This document shows positions 14,871 to 27,990 of a stretch of 64,000 nt of DNA, in pieces; within the stretch, counting starts at the first letter, position 1; each line of letters begins with the position of its first letter. The DNA is taken from assembly GCF_036373705.1 (NCBI RefSeq), contig NC_089857.1, positions 40,558,784 through 40,622,783 on the forward strand. Reading direction: 5' to 3'. The DNA is from Amia ocellicauda. Its lineage: Eukaryota > Chordata > Actinopteri > Amiiformes > Amiidae. The notes under the pieces were generated by a model. It did no database searches. It saw only the letters and a list, made by a program, of their open reading frames with translations, and was not told where the DNA came from. The translations under genes and the position numbers were made by a program.

Positions 14871-16865
14871 AATAAACAGGCATTCATACATAAATAAATA
14901 CAGTGGAAGAGGGTGATTCATTCGGCAATGGTATCAGTCCCAAGGGATCACAAGGGCGCCTTGTACGTGTTTCCGCTGTGCAGAGCTGGTGGTCTGGACC
15001 AGTTCTGACCGGCGCTGTGCTTGTGACAGCAGTGAGATTCGTACCCAGGACTCAGGTTAAAGTCTGAGATCCCCAGCGAGTACAATGTGTTTCAAGTGAA
15101 GAAAACTAAACAAAGCAAACAAACATACAAACGAGAAACATCCACATTACTGACTAATTGTATTGCAAGTGTGAACACTGAGGTCTTGTTGCCGTGCATG
15201 TTCTGAAGCCTATGATCAATATGCATCATATGGCTTTAGCCACCGAAGGCAATAAAATGGTGCTTTTGAGGATTTCGTTCACTTCACACTGCAATATAAA
15301 GATCTCTTGTTTTCATGGAGGATTTCCCCGATGGCCATAGAAATCGTTATGCAATAATCTAAATCAATTATACTGTTTTTTCTCTGAGAACTAATATAAA
15401 AAGAGGGAATGAGTTTATTTGCACCGTTTCACGATGGATCTACTTTGCTCTTTAAAGGACTGTAGGTAACATAATTATGAGTTTTTGTTATAATATACTG
15501 TGTCAGATATTGGTTTGTGGGTTGTTAGGCAATACCCTAAGTACGCATGTAAAATGAGATATTAATAGTATTAAAAAATAAAAAATAGTATTAATTTTCA
15601 ATATTGTAAGCTTCACTTTAATTCATTTTAATTGCTACTACTGAACAAATGACATTTATGTTATCGAGCTGGATTTTAATCATATCTGCATCGGAAAGAC
15701 TTACAGGTGTTTACTACATGGTTCATTAGGTTTTGGACATTATCGATTATAATTCACCTAATTTCATAGGCCAAAAACATGTATCTTAGCTTTTGTTATA
15801 TGTGTAACGATCCTTTGTAATTAGGAGTCTGTTATACCCATACCAACACCTTAATTTCTTGTCACATATTAACAACTGTGTAATTACATTGTAATTAATT
15901 AACAGGTTTAATTGAGATACTTAAGGGTCTGTAGCTTTGTAAACCTGTTAAGAATGCATAACTTAACAATTGAAAGCCTTCCTGTGATGTCATCAGCATG
16001 AGGTCACCGGCAGCCCCACTAGTCTCCCACTGTTGTTGTGATGTTGTCATCTCAGAGCATGGATGCATACATGAAGCATCCTCAGGAATCTTTGACTGGT
16101 AGACAATGAATGCCATGCATGGCTAGAAATATGAATTTTAATTAATTTTAATCCTTGAAATGTTGGGAGAAGGAAAGCTGCTCAATAGGAAACTCTAAAC
16201 CAGCCCTGAGATGATGTCATCTTGTGGCCCTGTAGCTGCTGCTACACTGAAATCAACGTTATGATGATTGGTCAGTCTCTCTTGCTTTCACAGTGGTGCT
16301 ATTGCGACTGTGCTTTGGGGGTCTTGAGTCCCTTAGCTTCCCATGCGTTATAAGTTACCAGTGAGAGATTTCCCATGGTGTGTATAATGGTTTATGGTAC
16401 TATATCTCACTGTACCTAACCCATGTAGCTTGATTACTGAGAATTATAACATTATAGTTTTAAAACATTACTGGCACAACAGACAGAAATATGATCTTAA
16501 ACATAAAGGGTTAGTTCTGCACATTCTTATATAATAGTACACATCTGTCTGAGCATAAGACACTGAGTTAATAAAATATGTTCTGCAACTATGATGTTTG
16601 TGAGTCTGATAGCCTTTGAAGTGTCCTGACTGAAGACAGCGATTCATACATGAGGAATCGTTAAGACAAAATAAGATTTTATGGGAATGTTTGCAGTACA
16701 ATAATGTCTCTTTGATTTGCAAATTGCCCGCAGTCGTAGTGATCCAGAGCTTACGTAGGAGAGAACAGAGCCAGCTTTAAATACAGGGAGATAAAAGCTG
16801 AACCAGCTGGACCTCAGACTGGGCCTGGAGAGGTAGCAGACACACGCAGAATCAACCAGCAGGGC
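14870..16865. other. intergenic, no gene seen
   Basis: AT-rich unique-looking sequence. Several short open frames lack domain features or splice context, and no named repeat was recognised. Confidence 0.5.
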
Positions 16866-17365
16866 TGTGGTATTCCAGACTGGTCTCGGACTCGAGATTT
16901 CATGACTCTGTCTCAAAATTGGATATTTAAGGTCTCGGACTCGATATCACATTACTTGATCTTGGTCTCTGTACTCTGAAGACTCGAGAAACATTATTAT
17001 CTAGATTGTTCGTAGTTTATTACATCCCATTCTTGGGAATTAAATTTTGAAAACAATATTACATAGTCATATAAAACCCTAATCTCTTCTGAAAATAGGA
17101 GCCCTTACTCTCAGTTATATTGGTGTATGCATTCCATTATTATTATTATTACTATGATTAATAAAAATAATAATAGTAATACAAATAACTTCTGTTTTAT
17201 TAATGATGCTATGCACACATGGTCCAGTAATATTTTAGCTGGTCTTGGTCTCGACTTAAACTCGGACCCCTCAGGACCCGGTCTTGATTCGGAATCAACA
17301 GTTCTGGGGTTGGTCTTGACTTGGACTCAGATAGGGGGGTCTCCACTCCAACACTGTCAACCAGG
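16866..17365. repeat. degenerate GGTCTCGGACTCG-type interspersed repeat
   Basis: Two blocks (about 16880-16990 and 17220-17340) are built from variants of 'tggtctcggactcg' and 'ggtcttgacttggactc'. They are separated by an AT-rich centre with ATT/AAT runs. This looks like an old non-autonomous element with internal subrepeats rather than a gene. Open frames crossing it are spurious. The family was not identified. Confidence 0.5.
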
Positions 17366-19229
17366 GGCTTTAGTAAAGCAATTTCTAATAAAGGCAGTAT
17401 TGGTGCACATCTTTGCCAGGATATTATTGTCCTGATCCAACTTAACATAAAAGGGAAGGCCAGGAGTTATAAATGACAGATGAACTATAAAACTGAATCC
17501 ATTAAGTTTCTGTCAACCATCTTAGGGCTTAATTTGAGCACTTGGTCAGCTTTCATTTATGGTTGCTCTGGTAGGTAAAAAAACATCACCAAAACAAACA
17601 ACAAACGTGTTCCTTAAATGTATATTCTATGAAATCGTTGAAATTACTGCATTTATAAAACAAGAAGAAGAAACCTATTGTATTGTTTCCCTTACATGCA
17701 TCAGTTATTGTAATTTGTAGACAGTTTGCAATATACAGGACTGAAAGATTTTCATACCATAAACACTGCCCTAAAGATGTCTTTTCCACAAAATAAGCTA
17801 TTCAGTCTTGCATTTAAATAACTATATTATGTTGTTGTTTAATTTTGTTGTTCTATGAAGTCTTTTGCCAGTGGCTCTAGCTGTGATACAGAGCACAAAA
17901 TGCAACTGCTGGGAGATGAAAGAATGACTGATGTGTTATTTTTCTTGCTCAATGGCGCTGAACAGTTTCTATAATGTCATAACGCAGAGCACAGTGTGAC
18001 AGTTTACTCCTGACAATGAAAACCCCATTCTATTAAAAATAGATATGTTTCCCCATCAACTCGGATTGAGGGTTTCAGCTATTTGTAGCAGCTATGAATA
18101 CATTGTTGCAGATTTTGCACTGTCACTTAGGAATCGTGAAGCTTGACAGACTTGACATCCCAGTATCCGATTTTGAGCATCTCAGATCTCAGCTGTTAGA
18201 AGCTTTGTTTGTTTGATTATTGGTTTTGATTTGGCTACTTTTTTCAGCTCTTGGTATTCTTCACTCCACATGAATGTTCAAATGTATATGTCATATAAGA
18301 AACAGATCTAACACCGGGAAGATCAATTCAAAATAATGAAGAAACATGACTGTCCTGTCGTTGTTTAATATTTTTGAAATATAACTGATCTTGTTTTTTG
18401 GCATATCTGACTTTGTGGAAGATAGACCGCAAATGACACACATGCAAAACCATTTTCAATGCAAACCCCAACATTTGGAACAGGATGAGGAGGAAAACTC
18501 TACAGCCGTTCGTTCACAGTTCTGTAGGTAATGATTTTGAAGATGCAGTGGGAATACAATAACACTTTATACAACCAGTGGATGAAGCCCTGGGAGTTTC
18601 CCTTTTCATAGAGGTCTATGCTTTCACAAAATACCATAACTTTGGTGTAATTTGACTTTCCAGTAGAGAACACTTCAAAATCCTAGCCCATTAATCACTT
18701 TTGATATCAAGTCCTTCTGGATTTCTATTTTAAGGCTGGGTTGACTTCAGCAGGATCATATTCCAAAAACACAAAATGGTTGGTCAGTTTGTCCCCTGTG
18801 GATATAGTCCTGTGCATTTTCAAACAACCTTTAGATGGTGAAGAGCTGTAAATCTGATACATTCCTCTTGTCATGAAAACTATTTCTTGAACATGGCAAA
18901 TGGAACAATAAAGATCCTTCATCAGACAAAGGAATGCAGTCATGAAACCCTTGTTTGAATCCTGCCATGTAGTTCGGTTTGGGGACAACAATGAGAGAGA
19001 GATGTAGAAGATCCCAATTCAAAGAGCTCACTATGAGGCACGGAGTCATCTGTCAACATGCACGTGGCTCAAGAGGCAGTGACCTTCTATGAATCGCAAA
19101 TGTATGTCTCAGAATCTGTTTAAATGTCTTGACATTTTGAAAAGAATATGCAGAGACTTGATACAACACTTAGATTTTCTGCATACAATAGAAATATCTC
19201 CCTGTCTTATGTCTCCTCATTATTGCGGG
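17366..19229. other. intergenic, no gene seen
   Basis: No exon, structured RNA or recognisable repeat was found. Short open frames on both strands are of chance length for AT-rich DNA. Confidence 0.5.
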
Positions 19230-19760
19230 CTATGAAACTGCTGTGTGTTTTCTCAGCACCCCCGAATCTGCGATCACGCCAGGGCTGTTGCTTGCTTCAG
19301 TTCTGCTGACTGTCTGCCCACAAGTCTGACTGTCTAATGGGAATTCCAAAAATGTAGTCTTATCTAATCTCACACGGCAATTAACAATGTACATCAGCAT
19401 AACCGAATAAAAGGGTAGTTGGCAGGATTTGGACGATTATCGATGGAGCTCCAGTGTGATTTCCTTATTTGCTTAGCGGACGGGCAGAGTGCACTTAGGA
19501 GGAAGCGGATAATGCTATCTAGACCGCTGAAGATTACCTTCTCTGACAGCACCAGGGAAATTGAGTGTGCCGTCCTCTTCCTGCATTATGAAATGATTTG
19601 AGCAGAAGCATGTGGGCAGAGAAATGGATGGGTGAACCAGCACAGGCTATCCCTTGAATTTACAGTGAGCTAATCAGGACAATAATTATGTTGTTAAAAG
19701 GGCAATCAATAGCGACAGACAAACGGTAACTCCATACTGTCCCGTGATTTCATCCTTCAG
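19230..19760. other. candidate conserved non-coding element with 47-bp duplicate copy 2
   Basis: This is a repeat-free, moderately GC-balanced segment with the second copy of the 47-bp block at 19659-19705 (plus strand). It lies 5.6 kb from the first copy and in opposite orientation. A shared block in two otherwise dissimilar unique segments suggests either an exapted ancient repeat or a duplicated regulatory module. No coding potential was seen. Confidence 0.35.
19659..19705 (+). repeat. 47-bp inverted duplicate, copy 2
   Basis: It matches the reverse complement of 14016-14062 with one difference (ataattatg here, ataataatg there). Flanking sequences do not match. Confidence 0.85.
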
Positions 19761-21540
19761 GTTTCTGTTGCGTCAGCTGCATCACAAATGCAATCTTTGG
19801 TTTTGTTTTCTGAATGACTGTGTTGTTCTTGCTCTAGTGACTGATTTAAAATCCCCAAATTCTTGTAGTATCCATCACACTTTTCTCATCTCATGCAAAG
19901 AAGGATAACCAAAGGGATCCATTACAGCTTGAATGATGTCAGTAGTATCAAACTCATCCCCAGTTAGCTTTACATTTCATTTTACCAAAATATATGGATG
20001 GTCATGGTGTTGAGGGTTTGATTGAAGCAAAAATGTGACCTCCCCATGAGTCACAAATCACAAACCCATACCCCATCATGATTTATGTTAATGTCAGAAG
20101 CCACTTTGTGCAATTTATAAATCAAGACACGATAGAGTTAATATTTGTACTTGGCAATTTACAGGTAGGTTAAAGTTTTCATTTGTGAGCTTCCGAGAAA
20201 GTCTCATGATGGCAGGCTATAAATAGACACACTTAAAGACTTACCTCACCTTGCATGGTCTGTCCCCCAGAGCAGGGCTGAGGAACATGGCCTCCACACT
20301 CCTGGACAAGGTGACAGTGCAGTTGTGTGGACAGGCTTAGATATTCGCAGCCCAGTTCAGCACCAGTCAAGGCTATGTGACAGATTACACATAATATAGA
20401 CAGAAATGAAATTCAGGAATTAAAATGGTCAAGGTAATCACGACAAATCACTTTCCAAGTCTTCGTTAATTTAACAGTACTGTAACTTGTGTCCCTCCCT
20501 CCTCTCGGTGCATTTCATATAGATGTAAAATATTTTATCCAGCCGAAGACTAACGCATAGCAGAGGAGTGATTGTGTGTGTATGTGCTTGTGTGGTTTCA
20601 TCCTGCCAACCCCTAAAGGGATGCACATAATTTCTTCTTCATCTCATTTGCTGTTGGTTTACACAGACATGACAAGAAGCTGTTATGTGTGGTTTCCAAA
20701 TTATACCTGTTATTTCTTTGAGTGCATTACATTAATACTTGCACATTTGTGTGTGTGGTTTGTTTATTTTTTGCACTATGAAGCAGAATATCCCTCATAT
20801 TTCAGCAGTATTTATGTGTATATTCCAACAGTGTGATCATTTATTGTACCGGTCTTTTGCATCTGTAGTTTGTGTATAAACTCAAACCACTACAGCTGAA
20901 TATGCTAGATAATTGTATGATTTATATAATACTGTACCATCCCATCCAGTTAAATTCAAAACAGTGGGAGAGAAGTAACATTTTAGGTAGCATTTTAGTC
21001 TTCTATTTTTAAGCAATATAAATGTGCTCATATTTACAAATGTTAGAGAAGGCATCAACAATATTACCCACTGTTTTGATGACATCTGACTTGAAGAGAG
21101 AGAGAGCTTGCCAGATATCTATTTTCATTGCACAGTGGAGACTCTAGTTTTGATTCTTGTTTAACAGTTTTACAGGAATTGGGTCTGGCTAATGATTTTC
21201 TCAATGAACAAGTTTTTTTTTTTTTTGTCCTGCAAGCTAAACCTCCAAACACTCACTGTGGCATTGACTGTTTATTGATCTATTCATAGATTACCTCCTC
21301 TGAGAAAATCCCACACAGAAATTGCCTTCAGTGCAAATGACACTGGTTGTCCAGGAGGCAAGTAAACAATCCCCTTAGTGAGATATTATTGGGGAGAAAG
21401 CTGTGTTCAAGCTACCAATGCTCCATGCATCACATTCACCTGCTCCAGGAGGCTGACTTTAATCTGGAGAGACACCGAGGGCTGCAGGGGTACTGAGGAA
21501 ATATGATGTACTTCTTTAACCCATGATCGACTCTTTCCTT
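19761..21540. other. intergenic, no gene seen
   Basis: AT-rich sequence containing a poly-T run near 21211-21226. No gene or named repeat was identified. Confidence 0.5.
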
Positions 21541-21940
21541 AATGAACTCATCACTTTCCCCATCCAAACAATGTGGGGAAGCAATAAAAAAGGCAAACAG
21601 AGTGTTAGGGTATATTGTCAAAAGTGTAGAATTGAGAACAAGGGCAGTGATGTTCAGACTGTACAATGCACTAGTTAGAGCTCATTTGGATACTGTGGAC
21701 AGTTCTGGGCTCCACACTTCAAGAAAGATATCGCTGCTCTAGAGGCAGTTCAGAGGAGAGCAACCAGACTTATTCCAGGTATGAAGGGAATGTCCTACTG
21801 AGAGACTGAGGAACTGAACCTTTTCACCCTGGAACAGAGGAGACTACGTGGGGACTTGATTCAAGTCTTCAAAATCATGAAAGGCATCGACCACATCAAA
21901 CCAGAGGAGCTTTTCCAGATCAGCAGGGACACACGCACCC
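21541..21940 (+). mobile_element. CR1-like LINE, 3' part of the reverse-transcriptase ORF (copy 1)
   Basis: Translation with frame changes gives the typical C-terminal region of CR1-clade ORF2. It runs from KKANRVLGYI, through [12 protein letters not shown] and an [20 protein letters not shown] stretch, to a LEQRRLRGDLIQVFKIMKG-type stretch. The reading is broken by small indels (for example after 21740) and a TGA near 21800, so this is a dead 5'-truncated copy. It ends at about 21940, where an unrelated 218-bp unit replaces about 60 bp of the element before the CR1 3' tail resumes. Confidence 0.8.
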
Positions 21941-22158
21941 TGTGATGGATTTCCAAGGTGTACTTCTGAATACATGCATGAAGTACTGCATACCGAGGAC
22001 TATCTGAAATTGGATCACGCTGTATGTTTTATTGTGTTTGTGTTCTATATTGATATAATTTTTCATCAATTGCAGGAATGAGCACACCACAGTTTCCATA
22101 AAAGCTACGTCTGTTTACAAGGAGAAATTAAGGTAATCCCAAGTCAAATGTCACAAAA
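21941..22158 (+). repeat. 218-bp exon-like repeat unit, copy 1 (inside CR1)
   Basis: It is nearly identical to 23667-23884. It begins tgtgatgg and ends atgtcaca, giving a short TGTGA/TCACA inverted terminus. In the middle it carries a branch/pyrimidine-like stretch, an acceptor-like ttgcag, an ATGAGCACACC open stretch and a donor-like AAG/gtaatcc, so it has the form of a small exon. No family was recognised. Confidence 0.7.
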
Positions 22159-22350
22159 CACTTCTTTACACAGAGAGGCGTCACAATCTGAACAAACTCC
22201 CCAGCGATGTGGCTGAAGAGACAATTTGGGAACATTCAAAAACAGACTGGATAGGATCCTTGGATCACTTAGTTATTAATGGACACCAAACGAGCACGAT
22301 GGGCGAATGGCCTCCTCTCATATGTAAACTTAATTATGTTCTTGTGTTCT
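22159..22350 (+). mobile_element. CR1-like LINE 3' tail (copy 1)
   Basis: The tail resumes at 'cacttctttacacagagagg' and runs to 'gaatggcctcctctcatatg' and 'ttatgttcttgtgttct'. This is the end typical of a CR1 group abundant in non-teleost and basal fish genomes. It matches 24021-24205 closely. Confidence 0.75.
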
Positions 22351-23666
22351 TCTATGTGTGAAGCACAAATTTGAGAGTCCATCACGGAGTAATTGTCTGT
22401 TTGTGCTTGCGTGTGTCCATGTGTCCGTGTATCCGTGCGTGACTGTGCTCACTTCTGTCCTGGAATGACAGTTTGGCTAGAGATGAGAAATCACAGTTGC
22501 ATTGCGTTGCTCTCATAACCTGGGGCAAACTGAAACTGTCACACTTGATTGGGGAGGGAAGGGGGAGATCAATATGACTTCCTAATTCATGATTGTGAGT
22601 TTTACCATTTAAAATAACAAAGACATTGCATTCCAAACGGATGCTTTCCCATGAATTTCAATGCAACAGATTATCTTAAAATCTGGGTAAACAGGAGAAT
22701 AGATATTTGCATTCTGAAATGTCTACACATGAGATTCTTACTTTCCTGAAAGATGGTGAGAATATAACACCCACTTTACTAATACATGGCTCCAGCAGAA
22801 TGAAGCTTCAAAGAAATGCAGGGGCTGGTATTAGTTTCAACATGCTTTAATTATTCTGTATGAAGCATAGTAACTGTTGACAACCATCTGTTTCCACCAG
22901 TGTTATGTGGCTGATAAAAATTAGTTGTGTGTCTGTGGTCAGAGGTGTGGGCTTGTGTGTTAATCGGGTGTAGGAGGGGGTTGGGTGTCGACAGTGACAT
23001 TTTCCATGTACATTAAATGTAAACAGTTATTTGAGTGGCTGGTATGTTGAAACTTTTATGATGAGAGAACTGGTGGATTTACTTTAATCAGATCTGAATA
23101 ATCTGGGTAATTTTAAACAGTAAAAGGCAGGGTTTCAAATTATATGGCATTATACTTCATGTGTTGCTTTCATTTTTTATTACAAATGCATTTTAAAATG
23201 TATGAATTAAAGATTATAATCTATCTCAAGGAGCCATTTTGTATTAATGAGGCTGATGTGTCCTCAAAGGTTGGAGCTAAATGGTGATGCTCAATGCTAT
23301 AAGTGCTGCAGATATCATGACAGTAATTTGATTTGACAAGAAGTAAATAGGTATAGTTCATTAAAGCATTTTGTCAGTCAGGAACTATGAAAATGTTGCT
23401 TTCTGATATTTTGGGTTAATTTGGACATTTTCATTCCTTTATTTATTTGGTGGTGATCCTGTCCCTATATTAGTAAAGAGGTGTCTTGCTTTTTGCCTTA
23501 TGAGAATGTTTCATGCATTGAAAATACTTTGATTTACAAAGCAACAGCAACTCTTGATTCATTTTAAAATGTCAGCCTAGAATAACCAAGTGGAATACAA
23601 TGAGTTTCACTTTGTCAAACCACAATTCATATGAATGTGTAAAGGCCATCCCTGGGCAACTTTAAC

Positions 23667-23884
23667 TGTGATGGATTTCCAAGGTGTGCTTCTGAATACA
23701 TGCATGAAGTACTGCATACCGAGGACTATCTGAAATTGGATCACGCTGTATGTGTTATTGTATTTGTGTTCTATATTGATATAATTTTTCATCAATTGCA
23801 GGAATGAGCACACCACAGTTTCCAAAAAGGCTACGTCTGTTTACAAGGAGAAATGAAGGTAATCCCAAGTCAAATGTCACAAAA
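23667..23884 (+). repeat. 218-bp exon-like repeat unit, copy 2
   Basis: It aligns end to end with 21941-22158 with few substitutions. In this copy the small open stretch starts MSTPQFPKRLRLFTRRNE and is closed by a donor-like gtaatcc. It is followed by a 16-bp tandem (ctgtttctaaggaaa twice) at about 23886-23918, then by a CR1 tail. Copy number elsewhere in the genome is unknown. Confidence 0.7.
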
Positions 23885-23930
23885 ACTGTTTCTAAGGAAA
23901 CAGCTGTTTCTAAGGAACTTTTAACGTCAC

Positions 23931-24205
23931 CCAGAGGAGCTTTTCCAGATCAACACGGACCTGGGGACACAAATGGAAATTGGGCTTCAAGGCATTCAAG
24001 ACAGAAAACAGGAGACACTTCTTCACACAGAGAGGCGTCACAATCTGAACAAACTCCCAAGCGATGTGTCTGAAGAGACAATTTGGGAACATTCAAAAAC
24101 AGACTGGATAGGATCCTTGACCACTTAGTTATTAATGAACACCAAACGAGCACGATGGGGCGAATGGCCTCCTCTCGTTTGTAAACTTTCTTATGTTCTT
24201 ATGTA
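23931..24205 (+). mobile_element. CR1-like LINE 3' end (copy 2)
   Basis: It starts at 'ccagaggagcttttccagat', contains the portion missing in copy 1 (about 23955-24015), and continues through 'cacttcttcacacagagagg' to 'gaatggcctcctctcgtttg' and 'ttatgttcttatgt'. Same strand and order as copy 1, 1.7 kb downstream. Confidence 0.8.
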
Positions 24206-24738
24206 TCTTTTGTAGACTAGACAGATAATCGTGGAAGGCCTTGAACATATTGGAAAATGGTGTACAACCCCCTTCATCTTAAACCTTAATGAATGTTTTC
24301 AACAGGAAGGCATTCCATAGCATCGCTGCCCACAGACATCCATCCGTGTATTGTCCTGGGGATTGTCGAAATGAACCAATTATGGGTATTCTGTAAACAT
24401 GTGCACTACCAATCTCTCTCTCTCTTTCAATGATATATCGAAATTACATTTTACAGCCAATAAAAAAAAACATAAAATGTCCTTGGCAAGTTCCTGGTTT
24501 TCAAAGATGCATGTTTTGTTATTATCGAGTAGATAATCTGCAGAGGAACATCCAGTGAGATTACCTTGTTGTTTCCTATTCAAAACCATAAAACTGCTAT
24601 GGAATTCAGGTAGGTCAACACCTGGTTTTCATTTTGTTACACTCTTCTTTGTTGGTATCTTATCTTCGTCAGTATCTTGTGCCAAACCACTATATTATAT
24701 TTCTCCATTATTACTTTTTATCACTTATCAGGATGGGT
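24206..24738. other. intergenic, no gene seen
   Basis: AT-rich sequence with a short (CT)n at about 24413-24428. No gene identified. Confidence 0.45.
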
Positions 24739-25330
24739 GCAAACTGCTGTCCGTGTCCACACATGGTTCAGAGACAATGCCAGCTTTGTTCATTTGTTGT
24801 CAGCCGGATAATGATGGCGTTGGGGCTCAGTGGATTAATGACTGCCGTCGAACAGAGTTTGTCTTTGTTGGGATCCATTTCAGCAGCAGTGGCAATTCCA
24901 GACTTGTTTTCTCTCCTAATGAAACGAGATGGTAATGGGGTTCCCAGAGCAGTTATTTTAATGAGGCAATATTACCCGTGCTGGCAGGGCCATTCTATTA
25001 CAACGTTAGGATGGGATTTCTTTTGTGGTACACTGTACGGCTGGCTCTCCGAGTCGCGAGTTCTCTGGGGTCATTTCCATTACCAGCGCAATTATTCTGC
25101 ACAGCGCCGGGTGCAAAAAAGGCACACACATCTCACAGAGCAATCTTTAATATAGCTCGAGGACAATACATGCCCTGCATACTAACGGCGTTCCTCAGTG
25201 CATGTGCTCCAGCAGCCAGTGGATTGCTGTGTAGGAGGATGTGAGGTGCTTGTGGCATGACTGGCCTCCTTTCAAGCCAAGGAGCATCACAGATTTCTTG
25301 TCACACAGAAGTCCTTGCCTCAAGTAACCC
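24739..25330. other. candidate conserved non-coding element with a long chance ORF
   Basis: This repeat-free block of balanced composition is crossed by an unusually long plus-strand open frame (24634-25155, 173 codons, initiated by a non-ATG codon) and overlapping shorter ones. None shows a domain, a credible start or splice context. The translation is not protein-like in the way the real exons of this window are. A regulatory element is the more likely reading; an unrecognised exon cannot be excluded. Confidence 0.3.
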
Positions 25331-27990
25331 GATAAAAAATGACACATCAGTATCGACAGGCTGAATCAGAGATGGACAGATTATTCTGTCACTTCAAAAA
25401 GCCACAATCGAGTGCAGGGACTGTAAATTTGCGATTGGCGTTTGGAGTAAAGTTTCTCTGAGTTCCTCACTTCTCACCTTAATTTGAAGCTGTTGTTTAG
25501 ATCGGGGCTAACTAATGAATAATGCCTCAAGGCTTACAAAAAAACTTATTTATAAGCTAATGTCAACAGAAATGTACATTGTATCGATTCCAGGAAAAGA
25601 GAAGGGCGCTCAGATAAACGTCCAAGTCCCCACTGCACTTTATAAGGACACTGGTTATAATAGGGCATGCAATGGTTATTTTTCCTTCCTGCCCATTCAC
25701 TGCTTGTGTCATGCTCAATAATAGGTTTGCAGTGGTCCACTCTCACTCTATTCTTAGACAGAGTGACACATGAAGGCAGAGTCATTTTGTGTCAGAGGAG
25801 GAAATCCACGTGAGAAAAACAGACGAGACTCATGGTGTCTGAGCTTTCACCGTTTCCCCAGCTCATTGTCTAAGAGCTGAGACAACACGGGTGGGCTGAC
25901 GAGACATGGCTGCCAAGAGCATGTCTAACCCAGAGGGGAGGCTGCTAAAGTGATCCGCTCAAGATGTGTAAACCAGCCATGACTGCATTTTGTTGTCGAA
26001 AATGATAAGCATGTTCTGTTTTCTGCAGACACATTAGACACATGATAGAGAGCTCGCTTTGTTGATAGATAGATAGATCACTTTACTGATCTGTAGAAAT
26101 ACAAAATACTGCATCTTCCCAGAAAGAAAGAAAAGCTTTTTTAAAATCAGGTCAAGCTCAGTGTTTGTAACTTCTTAGTCTTACCGTTAAATGTTTTATT
26201 TTTATTAAATATGGCAAACGCAAGATTTGTGATTCTGCATTTTTCATGTTTAAACATCTCACTGGGAGAATCCCAACATGCTGATGGTTTTATGAATGAC
26301 ATGAAGGTGCTTCAGGAGATCGATGGTTATTTTCATAAAAACATTCCTAAATCATTATACAAAGACTTGAAGATGAGACAAAGGATCAGTTGTGGCTCAG
26401 TGCTGTGGATAAAGTTTATTACAGTAGCGGTTTGATTACATACATTTCAGTGTGTCTACAACATATTCAAGTCCTTATTACTCAGAAGAAGTGGTACTCG
26501 AGGTACAATAGTCACTTATTAACGTAATGAACCATATCGTTTTGCAGATATTATTGTATCAAATATTTAATCTATTTTCTCTAGGTTTAGAGGAAGAGAC
26601 AAGAGTTACACCAGAGATAATTATGAAATACATATATCAGACTTTTGACAACCTGAACAAGAAATATTACCATTAAAAACTCATCTGCAATCAGAAGTTA
26701 CATAGTTCCATTAATGGTTTTAAAGAGCACTCTATATGCTACATTTTCCCCTTTGCTCAAATTACTGTCTGCATTTTTGTGGCTTTCCATTAAACCCCCA
26801 TCTGGTGAATTAAAATGGTAAATTACAGTTGATAATAATCTGAGCAGACAGCTTCTTCCTCTGAAATTGATTTACTTTTAGTTCACACTGGGATGAGAAG
26901 TAGCTTCTAAGATGTCAAGGATACATTAGAAGAATCTGGAAAAGTATATTATTGGGACGATAAATAATAACTGGAAAAAATAGTAGATTTAGCAAACTCA
27001 TGAACCATTTTCTTCCAGTATCTCCTCCTGTACAATATTTTTGACTTCCTAGGATAAAGCTTGGATTTGTCAGAGGAGATTTACAACAAATCGCCTTGCC
27101 AGCAGTGAGAAGAACAGGTCCACATCCTTTGAAGACAACAAATCATCACTGACATGAGTATACACGAAGGATTATGATTCATACTGTAGTCATAGAACTT
27201 ACAAAATTTAAATATAATTAAATTCATCACAATTCTAGAGTTAGGATCTTATAAATAATGTGAGTCTGTGCAGTGGGGTCTTATCAGCATTATATATCAA
27301 TTATTTGTCTGTGAGTCTGCTGGTTACCTTGCTTGAGGTACCATCTGTGGAAAGTCGCTTCACTTTCTTGCCTCACAGTTTGCATCACTTAGCAATTGTT
27401 CAACATTCTCTCCAAGAGGTGTTTCGGAGACTTTCCCTTTATCTGCAGGTAGATTTTTGCTTTAGCTTGCCTGCTGAATAAATAAAGGGTTCTCTTTCAG
27501 TGCAATGTGTAATTCAGATAACCGAGTGAGTTTATTAGATACCACGTTAATAATGCGGAGGGGGGGGGGGACACAGGGGAATGGAGAGTCATAACGCTTT
27601 GATCTGCCTGGTGGTTTTAAATTTTCCTGCAGCTCTGTGATCATCCAACCTGGCAAACAGACAAGCACACCTGGGCACGTACGGGGCAGGGAGCTCGTTC
27701 AGACAGGCAAGCGGTGCTGTGACACGGTGTGTGGCTTGGCGTGCCACGAAGCTTGAGGTTTTGAGCTGCTTTATACGGGTATGGCTGTACTGACCCCCTA
27801 CTCTGACACAGCGGTCTAAACATTCATTTACAGAGCATGGGCCCGTGCCCGTGTCGGCATAATGGCAATGTTGTCCCGTGCTCCACTGTATTGTTAAACA
27901 AGTCCATTCAAAGGACTGAAACACGCAATCTTTTCTTCACCCCTGACATCGGTCGGTCCCCCTCTCGTCCCCCCTCACATGTGTCATTGT
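25331..27990. other. intergenic, no gene seen
   Basis: AT-rich DNA with a short (GATA)n at about 26064-26078 beside a 'ctttactgatctgtagaaat' phrase typical of LINE tails. No exon was found. Confidence 0.45.
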
